This document shows positions 54,974 to 64,000 of a stretch of 64,000 bases of DNA, piece by piece. A program made the translations under genes and the position numbers. Source of the stretch: Cytospora piceicola (lineage: Eukaryota > Ascomycota > Sordariomycetes > Diaporthales > Cytosporaceae). The notes beneath the pieces are model-generated. The model saw only the letters and a program-made list of their open reading frames with translations. It did not search any database and was not told where the DNA came from. Location of the stretch: assembly GCA_023375675.1 (NCBI GenBank), contig JALQBC010000009.1:620001-684000 (forward strand), written 5' to 3'. Every line of letters starts with the position of its first letter. Within the stretch, counting starts at the first letter, position 1.

Positions 54974-57900
54974 ATGGCTGAACCGCCCCCGCCAACCGCA
55001 ACAGATCATCCTCCAGCTGAAGAAGCTATTGATGACCAAGCTGCACCCAGCATGGAGATGCCAGAACAGCACCAGGGCCTGGTCCCAAGCAGTAACCCTT
55101 CCTCTCACCTAGAAAAGGACGCACAGTCTGAGCCTGCCGCTACAGAAGCACCTGTTGACCCGGCTAGCTCGTCCATGCCTCCCCCGGCACTGCCTATAAA
55201 AATTCCTCAAGCATCTGATACTGGCAACAACCGCGCTGCCACGGACGAAAAGGATTCTGAGACACCTCGCCTGGTCCCTGGCCCCTTTAACGAAAACGTA
55301 CATGATCGTCCTCTTCCCGAGGCTACCATGTCGGCCTCGAGATCCTCGTTCTCCGAGACGGACAGGGAGGTCAAGCGTATGAGCATCTCGTCTGTTTACT
55401 CAATGGCATCCGCACGAGGTATCCCAAGCTCAGCTGCATCGGCTAACGGCTCCGATACTGGCTCGGCGGGAACTCCACGCAATGTATCTGGCCTCATGGC
55501 GTCTTCTGCCGGAAAACAAGGAGAGACCGGCGTTTCAAATGTCAATGTCACCACTGGTACCCAGGGCTCAGCCGGTGGTAACCTCGCTCTACGAGAGCAA
55601 CATCACAATCTTCCCGACGCCCTCAAGAGGAGCAGCCCACAACCGCCGCGTTCTGATCCCTCCGGCGCACCGCGGACTCAGCCTCCCACCATTAGAGATA
55701 GAGACAGAAGCCGAGCTAAGCGAAGACTCAGCGGCAGTACCGCGGCTAGCAGCCACAGCCCGAGCAGTGATCGGGTGCCTCACCACAGGGAAAAGGAGGA
55801 AGGTCCGTTCGTTACTCCCACGAGGGCCTCGGCCGTGTCGCTGATGAATACAACAGTAAAACCTGCCCCATTGGGTCTTATCGGCGTTTGTGCCCTGGAT
55901 GTGAAGGCCAGAAGCAAACCTTGCAGGAATATCTTGAACCGTCTCCTTGCGAACCGGGAGTTTGACGTTAAAATCTTTGGAGACAAGGTTATATTAGACG
56001 AAGGTACGGATATTGCTGTTTCCCCTTCTCCTAGAGCAGATTGACTGATGCGGCACGAATAGATATCGAGAACTGGCCCGTGTGGTAAGGATTATCAACC
56101 ATTTCCGTAGCACCATACACCCTTGGGCCGGACTTTCGCTCTGCTAATGCGCTTCGTGATGCAGTGATTACCTGATATCCTTCTACTCTGATGGGTTTCC
56201 CCTGGACAAGGCCATTGCGTATGTTAAGGCACGCAAGCCGTTCTGTGTCAACGACGTTCCCATGCAGACTGTTTTGTGGGACCGCCGACTATGCCTCTAT
56301 CTCCTGGACAATGTCAAGGTTCCTACGCCTGCGCGTTTGGAAGTGAATCGCGACGGGGGGTCCCCTCTCTTGACTCCTGAACTCGCTAAACATATCAAGG
56401 ATGTCTCTGGCCTTGCTCTGGAACCCACCCCAACAGATCCTTCGAAGAGGGTTGTGCCACAAAAGGTGGAATTGTTGGATGATGGTGATACCCTCAGCGT
56501 CGATGGCGCGCTGCTAAAAAAGCCTTTCGTCGAAAAGCCTGTGAGTGGTGAGGATCACAACATCATCATCTACTTCGCCAACGATGACCCCGATAATCCC
56601 GGAGGCGCAAGAAAGCTTTTCAGGAAAATTGGCAACAAAAGCTCTGAGGCCGTATCAGATCTCAGGGTCCCCAGATGCATCACTCAGCCAAGCGAGAGCT
56701 TCATCTACGAGAAATTTATGAGAGTCGAGAATGCGGAAGATGTGAAGGCATACACAGTCGGGCCCACCTATTGCCATGCGGAAACCCGGAAATCCCCTGT
56801 GGTCGATGGTCTTGTCCGCCGCAATACTCACGGCAAAGAAGTTCGTTATGTGACCAACCTAAGTGATGAGGAAAAGAGTATCGCGAGCCGAATTTCGACT
56901 ACCTTTGGTCAGCGCGTTTGCGGTTTCGATCTTCTACGAGCCGACGGCAAGGGTTACGTGATTGACGTCAACGGCTGGAGTTTCGTCAAGGATAACAACG
57001 AATACTACGACCGCTGTGCAAACATCCTGAAAGACATCTTCATTAAGGAAAAGGTGCGACGGAGTGGTATGACACCGCCGATGCCGTCGCCGGTTATCAC
57101 AGACGTTGATCCCATGAGTCGGGGCGTTCTTGGGAGTAAAGAGAAGGCCGCTAAGGAGACTCCTCTTACGGGAATGCTGCCTAACCAGAAGACGGCCCCT
57201 GGTATGCCGGGATCAAAGTCAACACTAGATACCAAGAGTGCCAGTCTTCCTCCTCCAGAACCAGGCCTGAAGACAGGAAGCGCCGCCGCGTCTAGAACTG
57301 GAAGTGGTACCGCGACTCCATTGCCATCACTTTCAGAACCTACCGTATCAAACCTGTCTTCCTCTGCGCCACCCGTCCTGCCAGCAACGTCGAATCTTCA
57401 AGACGATACGGCGACCGAGGCCGAGGTTCAACTGCCACCTCCTCCACCTCCGAAACACGATTGGAAGCTCAAGGGCATGGTGTCCGTCATCCGACATGCT
57501 GATCGTACTCCCAAGCAAAAGTTCAAGTTCACTTTCCATACCCAGCCATTTATACAACTGCTGAAAGGCCACCAAGAGGAAGTGCTCCTTATTGGTGAGC
57601 CAGCACTAGCGAGCGTTCTTGAGGCTGTGGATAAAGCCATGAGAGCTGGCGGCGAGGACCTTGGAAAGCTCAGGGCGCTGCGAAATGTCCTGATCAAGAA
57701 GAGCAATTGGCCAGGCACGAAGGTTCAGATCAAACCCATGTTCCGAAAAAAGAAGACTGATAAAATGGCTTCACTGGACGAGAAGCATGTCTCTCAAAAG
57801 GGCCGGTCTTTACAGCCCGCGGAAGATCTACACAAGGTATCCTTCCATTCTGACAATGAACAGTCTGGGACTGAGCGTGAGCCGCGGTTCCCTCCCAGAC

Positions 57901-59975
57901 GCAATGATTCTTTGACGGGAGTAACCATGTCGAAGATTACGGCAGCTGAGAATGGTTTGGTCCTCGATAAGCTGCAACTCATAGTCAAGTGGGGAGGGGA
58001 GCCGACTCACTCAGCTCGGTACCAAGCACAGGAACTTGGAGAGAATATGCGCAATGATTTGGCCATCCTGAACCGGGATGTTCTTGATGAAGTCCATGTT
58101 TTCAGCAGCTCCGAAAGACGAGTGACGACAAGCGCTCAAATCTGGTCATCGGCCTTTTTGGACCGCACAGATCTCCCAGAGGATTTCATCCAGATTCGGA
58201 AGGACCTTTTGGATGATTCCAATGCTGCAAAAGATGAAATGGACAAGGTCAAGAAGAAGCTCAAGGGCCTCCTCCGAAAAGGCAATGAAAGGCCACCGCA
58301 ATTTGCCTGGCCCGAGAATATGCCTGAGCCATCAGAAGTCCAGAACCGTGTGGTGCAGTTGATGAATTTCCATCGCCGCGTGATGCAGCACAACTTTGCA
58401 AAGCTGCAAAGTGGAGCTGTGAACTCACTCAACGCCGTGTCCAACCCAGGCAGCTCGGAAAAGCTCAAGTCTGGTGAGCCTTCGTCTGCCTCCGTCCACT
58501 CAATCGCGTCGTCACTATCGCAGGCAAATGCGGTGAACGAGATCCAGGCCCGATGGTGCTGTGGGGAGGACTCTGAACTATTCCGCGAACGTTGGGAGAA
58601 GCTTTTTACAGAGTTCTGTGATGCGGAGAAAGTGGATCCAAGCAAGATCTCCGAGCTGTACGATACGATGAAATTCGACGCTCTTCATAACCGTCAATTC
58701 CTTGAGTGGGTTTTCAGGCCATCTAAGGAAATGCTCGTGGAATTCGTCAAGCATGGAGTTGTGACGGAGAGCATGGAGGAACAGTCAGCTGATGCCCAAA
58801 AAGATTTTGAGGAACAGCAGCAATCCGGCAAGTTGTCAGAGGACAGCAAGCATGGGGACAAGGGCTACACAAAAGAGGATGATGAGGGCGACAAGCACGA
58901 CCACAGGGTAAAGCGATTGTTCAGGAGACAGTCTTGGGGTACCAGCCTTCGTAAGGCGGGCAAGTATGCTGATCCGGAAGAATCGGCATACTACTTTAAC
59001 CTACAGAGAGGGTCACCCGACAAGCAGACCAAGGCGAAGACTGATGACCGCTTCGAGCTTTTGCGAGAACTGTATCAGCTTGCTAAAGTTCTTTTCGACT
59101 TCATTTGTCCTCAGGAATACGGCATATCTGACAGCGAAAAGGTACGTGCTGGTGTTTCCCAATCAATAGTAACAGAAAATCACTAACCGAGTGTCCTCTA
59201 GCTCGAAATTGGATTGCTCACTTCCCTTCCTCTCCTCAGAGAGATTGTTACAGACCTCGAGGAAATGCAAGCATCGGACGACGCCAAGTGTTTCTTCTAC
59301 TTCACCAAGGAATCGCACATCTACACCCTCCTCAACTCTATCCTAGAGGGCGGCATTGAGACGAAGATCAAGCGTAGCACGATTCCCGAGTTGGACTACC
59401 TTTCGCAAATCTGTTTCGAATTGTACGAGTCTGAGACCAATGATCCCCCACCGCCAACGGAGCAGAACGCAGGGGCGGATGGAGGCGATGGAGGCGGCGG
59501 TAACAACAAATACCAGTCCTTCAAGTACAGCATCCGCATCACCATCAGCCCCGGCTGCCACGTCTACGACCCGCTGGACGTCCAGCTCGACAGCAAGCAC
59601 TGCATTAGTTGCGCGCAGAGGAGAAGCCTCACGCCGCACTGTGATTGGAAGGAGGTCATCGAGACGCTCAGGGCCAAGTTCCACACTGTCAAACTACCAA
59701 AGAGTTTTGTTGCGGTGAACCTGTCTGATGCATTTTCGTGGCCCGAGAAGCAGCAATTCGACGACCAGGATGAGGTACCAGACGCCGGCGACATCTTGGA
59801 AATGAGGGCGCCCGGACGGGCGAGGGCGGGCGGGGCTACTGCCACTGCCACTGCGGCGCCGGCGGCTGAGGAGCCTCTAGTTACCGCGGCGGCTGCAGCG
59901 GCTGCCGAGGAGGAAGAGGAATCTACCGAACAGGAGGGTGCGCCTTCAGAGTCTAAGGAGACTGATGCCTCGTAA
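54974..59975 (+). CDS. vip1: VIP1/PPIP5K inositol hexakisphosphate and diphosphoinositol-pentakisphosphate kinase
   Basis: Exons 54974-56003, 56063-56084, 56165-59141 and 59202-59975 (introns 59, 80 and 60 nt) encode 1600 residues. The enzyme makes 1-InsP7/InsP8, signals in phosphate sensing and cell morphology; Asp1 in fission yeast is the counterpart. The N-terminal 295 residues are disordered. The ATP-grasp kinase domain spans about 298-620: LGLIGVCALDVKARSKPCRNIL, the micro-exon IENWPV, CDYLISFYSDGFPLDKAIAY, KPFVEKPVSGEDHNI, FDLLRADGKGYVIDVNGWSFVKD. A histidine-acid-phosphatase-like domain follows, with RHADRTPKQ at about 793 and KESHIYTLLN at about 1380, split by long disordered inserts. 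The C-terminal tail is Ala/Glu-rich. Confidence 0.94.
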
Positions 59976-62900
59976 TTCGTAGCCTCTCGATGACCACAGT
60001 CTTTGTCTGTTTGCGCGGATTACCGAACTCGCAGTACTCGGAAATTTGTCCCCTCTCCCATGCGACGAGGAACGTTATAGGTTCGAATAGATAGAGATAG
60101 CGTCATAGGTACAGTACAGAATTAGATGCCCTCGGCGGGCCTACCAAACCCTCCAAGACTGACCACCAAGAAACTGGATCATCGGTAATGTTGAAGAAGA
60201 CGACACTACCACGCCCAATGTCTCAGTTTAAGTTATGATACCGAGGTGAAAGTGATCAGATCTTCAACCCCCGGCCGTATCACACCGCAAGTCCAAGTCG
60301 CAAATTCCTGCTCCTGATGAAGCCGGTGAGTAAGATGCATGCTGATCTTGTTTTCTTTAATGAAAAGAGCATTGATAAGGAAGATTGGCACGCCTATTCG
60401 GTGTCCGCGCAAGATGGTTCACAGGACCTGAGGAGGACTTGAGCTGGTGCTTTGAGCCAGAATCTGATGTATCAGGTTTACGTGCACGTCTTTGGTTGCA
60501 GTACCTGCGAAACCTACGTGTTTATGATGACGGGCTGATGGGATCTTTGCTGCTTATGAGATGATCATCTAGTGACAGCTGCATGCCGGGAACGACCCGG
60601 AGACCAGTCAAATACATGGTCTTGACTTTCAGAGGAAGCGAGAGAGCGTGAAAGGTTGCCAGCTATTGGGAAGTGTTAAAGGTCGAAGAGGGCACATAAT
60701 TATGGGCAAAATCAAGGCTTCCTTCTGCATAGTACTCGCCCTGGAGGAGATATAATCCTCGCCGGGAACATGCTTAGTGTCGATGTCATAATACTTGCAC
60801 TGGAAAAATCAGGCAACCTAGCCCAGCAAGGAAGGTTCAGATATCAGCCTGTAGATCAGCATATTCCTGCCATGGCAGCCATGTGGGGTCGAGATGGCAT
60901 CAGACGGCGAATCCGCCAAGGACGTGGGCAGGTGGCGGCGCCGCCTTGGGGATGACGCCTGGTACCTGGTACCTGGGCCACATAAGAGTGCGACCGGCGA
61001 CCATTTTAACCGCTTTGGAGGCATCATCAGCGACTGTGCGACGAAGCCCGGCTGTGGGATGAAACGACAGGCACGGCGTGTCAAGTGATCGAGCGCGGCC
61101 GTTGTCCACTTTCGGAGGACTGCCGATCCCGCCAGGGCCCCCATAGCTATCCGTTCCCTCGACGTGCATCGTGACTGGAGGAAAGGTGCAGGGAGACAAC
61201 TTGTCTGTTGGCCTGCTTGTCGCAAGCCGATGAGATTACTTGAAGATACCGAGGCAGCCCTCCGGCACATTTCCAGTGAAGGGTGAAGGATGTGGGGAGT
61301 CCACATGAACGGATCACCGGTGAATCGTTGTTGGAATCACAGGACCTTTGTAAAACATCGCTTCGGTAGCGACCTGGCAGTTGACAAGCGAGGTGTGCAT
61401 GTGGCCGGAGTGGGAAGATCTCTTTGGATGATCGATTTCTTGCAACATCTTTTGATAAGGGCAAGACTTTATGAATGCCTGCTGACCGAACCGTGGTTAT
61501 CCGAAGGATGGCCCGAAGAGCATTTTGGTAGAAAGTCGACCGTTGCAGGAACGCCTGAAGCTGCAGTAGTCGATGAACAAGATGGTGTACTCTAAGAAGA
61601 AACCGGCGACCGGTGAATATTGATCCGCGCCTATAAGACCTCGGGGGTGGCGGACGACTTTCCTAATGCAAGGTCGGAAACCGGCACGATGAGGCTAATC
61701 TGGGCCTGGGCCAAGTAGCCTCGAATGCTCAGATAGTCCTGGGTTGCAATCACATTATCCACCGGTGTGCGGCTCTTGGTTGAACCCACATATGCCAGGT
61801 CTGCATGTGAGGGTCCAGCATTGGCCTGGCCCAAATAAATAACGTACATATTGACATGCTCGACAGAGCTGCCCTGCCAGCGTGTGCAGGGGTGTGCTCC
61901 GGCCGGTGCTTACCAGACCGTTCTCCGAGGCCGACACATATTAGTGGATGTTGTGTAACCCAACCGCTGATACTTGAATTCATACTAAACACATATAATG
62001 CCATGTGTTTTGGCGTGGCGTTCCTTGCATAGGGCGGGGTGCTGTACCCGGGTATATAATACCTCGGTCCTGTGTCTTGTCAACTGGTGGTGGCTTGTCA
62101 GGATTCATGTCGGATGATCACCCGCCGCTTGGCCAAATTGCGTGAGATATCATGGCGGCCCTCACTTTGGTTTTGGCCGAAATCCGACCAGGAAAATGAC
62201 ATGTCAAAGTTTACGGCCGTCGAGTTCTTGGGTTTGGATACATCTCCGCTTTTGGCCTCGTGCATGGGGTTGCGGATTAAAGTTCGACTACAACCGACAG
62301 CGGCTAGTAATAGCGGCGAATTGCCAAATGATCCCATTCCATGTCGAACGATACTTCCGCCGAAGCGATCGCTAACGCTCTCGAACTCGAACGGTTGGGC
62401 ATGCTCCTTGCCGATTGTGCTACCAGTCCATGGACCTGAAGCCCCGAGGGGGGGTTGACGCCGAGCAACTTTGTGGCCGACGCAAAGCTGTCCGTGTCTA
62501 TCCAACTGGAAATTTAGTCCACGATGTCCAAGGGAATCCCAGAGCAAATTACCGTCCCGGGAGGGATCGTGTGTTAAGGTATGCTACCGCACAGCAAAGT
62601 GACCAGAGCACTTCGAAATTTCGGATATCCCGAGGGAAGCCCTGCTGGATTCCAATAGGGTTTGGTATAAGGCTCTGTGCAGAAGACTCTGCCACTGGCG
62701 CTAAATCAATATAGTTATGAACCCCGCCAGGATGGCGAAACATGGGGGGCCCGTCGACTCGACTCAGTGTATATTGACAATCGGGTTGTGACTATCCTTA
62801 GATTGAGGACCGTAGGGCAGAGCAAAGGCGCATCCTACAATAGTCAGTAGTCCAGCAAGATTAGAGCCAATCGTAGCTTCACCTAATCGCTGCTCTGGTC

Positions 62901-64000
62901 GAAAGACGGGTGTGGCATCAAAAGCAACTCCGCACAATGGAGTCTAGCAGGTACATGCTGTGTACCGGCCCCATCTGAGCAATGAGTACCGTAGATTCTG
63001 AGTGGCGGGCTGATTGAGAGGCTGCTCTGGTGAGATGGCCGGAACTCGTAAGATGCACGCAGCCCAAGCACGCGCAGCCAGCCCGACATACTCCTATAGA
63101 TATTTCACAAAGGTGAGTGGATCTTCCGCCACTATAAAGTTTGCAATCTAAGTGGCAGTTGAGAAATGGGGTAATCCATGGGTCCACTGTGACGATGAGG
63201 CGGCAGTCATCACCACGTGGGGGTTGCGGAAGTTGTTCTGGAGGCACTGAAACAGCCATGGAAGCCTGATGAAACCCATCGAGATGAGGCCTGCAAGGAC
63301 GACTGGGCTTGTCGTGACATCCGAGGCATCCGCACTGCTGGATTATATCGGACATCGTAATGTACGATGCTGCAGGTTCGAATAAGATTGCCGATACCGA
63401 GAGTGTGGTCGAAAATCAGGATGTGACGCGTCTTGTATCCACGGCCGTGGCTACCTACTTCTTAAGTAGGTAGGCGTTATGACACGGCATTTTACTGTCT
63501 GATTCTTTCTAAATTTGACGAAGGGAGGGAAACAGTGATGATAAAGTATTTTTCGTACATGTACCTTAAAATGAAGGTGGGAAAGTTGTACTTCGATCCA
63601 TATGAACATTGGACTCGTTTGCAGAGAACCGTTTTCCAAGGTCCAGTCGAGCAATTGATGTTGTTGGAAGTGGAAAGCGCTGTCTAGTATCCACCTGGAT
63701 ACTTAAGTAAGCAAGCTTACATAATAGGTACACACATGGACAGCCTTGAAACCTGTGATCTGCACCTAGGTATTTACACTGGGTCGCGCAATTTCTACAC
63801 CGGATCAATGGATTATAACGTAGAATTACAAGTCACCTTCCGCTTTCTGCTCAAGACTTCAGCCGGAAGTTAGAGCAACACAAGTTTCCAGATCTCTAGG
63901 TATCTTTTGAACTTCCACACTCACCAATAAACCGGGGCTGAGGCCAGTATCCAGGACCATGGTGTGCTTGCATGAAGGCTTGACAGATATTATTTACTTG
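59976..64000. other. 4-kb gene-poor right end
   Basis: Nothing I can support as a gene. Open frames up to about 160 codons (60818-61306 minus, 62098-62547 minus, 62918-63355 minus) lack family features. ACCTAGGTA and CTTAAGTAGG elements occur at 63453, 63766 and 63897, and a doubled TGGTACC at about 60960. No tRNA or 5S rRNA signal was noticed. Confidence 0.45.

Noticed and set aside
62098..62547. 149-codon minus-strand frame
   Set aside because: No recognisable motif and no neighbouring exon that extends it sensibly.

Overview
The window is nuclear DNA of a filamentous ascomycete (Pezizomycotina, most likely a Sordariomycete). Evidence: short GT-AG introns (about 50-160 nt) with CTAAC/CTGAC-like branch sites, spacious intergenic regions, Zn(II)2Cys6 regulators, a FlbE-like developmental regulator, an XlnR/Xyr1-type xylanase/cellulase regulator, and a dispersed TACCTAGGTA palindrome in the spacers. 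The species cannot be named from the sequence. The xylanolytic regulator implies a plant-biomass-degrading life style.

Layout. 1-14.5 kb is a compact housekeeping block: NSE1 (SMC5/6 complex), an unknown membrane-anchored protein, BRE2 (COMPASS) divergent from CEF1/CDC5 (spliceosome NTC), the catalytic queuine tRNA-ribosyltransferase, and an RBR ubiquitin ligase with an Arg/Ser-rich N-terminal half. 14.5-34 kb is looser: a FlbE-like regulator, a FAD oxidoreductase with a C-terminal Rieske centre, a Zn2Cys6 factor, and a 1203-residue factor combining a Zn2Cys6-like cluster, a TALE-type homeodomain and C2H2 fingers, separated by 2-3 kb gene-poor spacers. 35-37.5 kb holds a divergent acetamidase/formamidase and histidinol-phosphatase (HIS2) pair. 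39 kb holds a proline tRNA gene, then xlnR on the minus strand with about 5.8 kb of gene-poor DNA upstream. 48.5-60 kb holds an MFS transporter, UTP21 (SSU processome) and VIP1/PPIP5K (inositol pyrophosphate kinase). 60-64 kb shows no gene I can support.

Gene models were built by hand. Intron borders were placed where GT-AG joins restore the frame and the protein family's conserved residues. They are strong for bre2, the TGT, the RBR ligase, both Zn2Cys6 factors, the homeobox factor, the MFS transporter, utp21 and vip1.

The most unusual object is the tRNA-Pro(CGG) gene at 38999-39164. It forms a perfect 72-nt cloverleaf only if two insertions are removed: a canonical 35-nt intron after position 37, and a 59-nt insertion in the T arm. 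The second insertion has every hallmark of a spliceosomal intron (GTACGT start, CTAAC branch site, ACAG end). Other points of interest are the triple DNA-binding-motif factor with a degenerate repeat, a 22-nt micro-exon in VIP1, an RBR catalytic cysteine codon split by an intron, and a candidate small gene upstream of xlnR.
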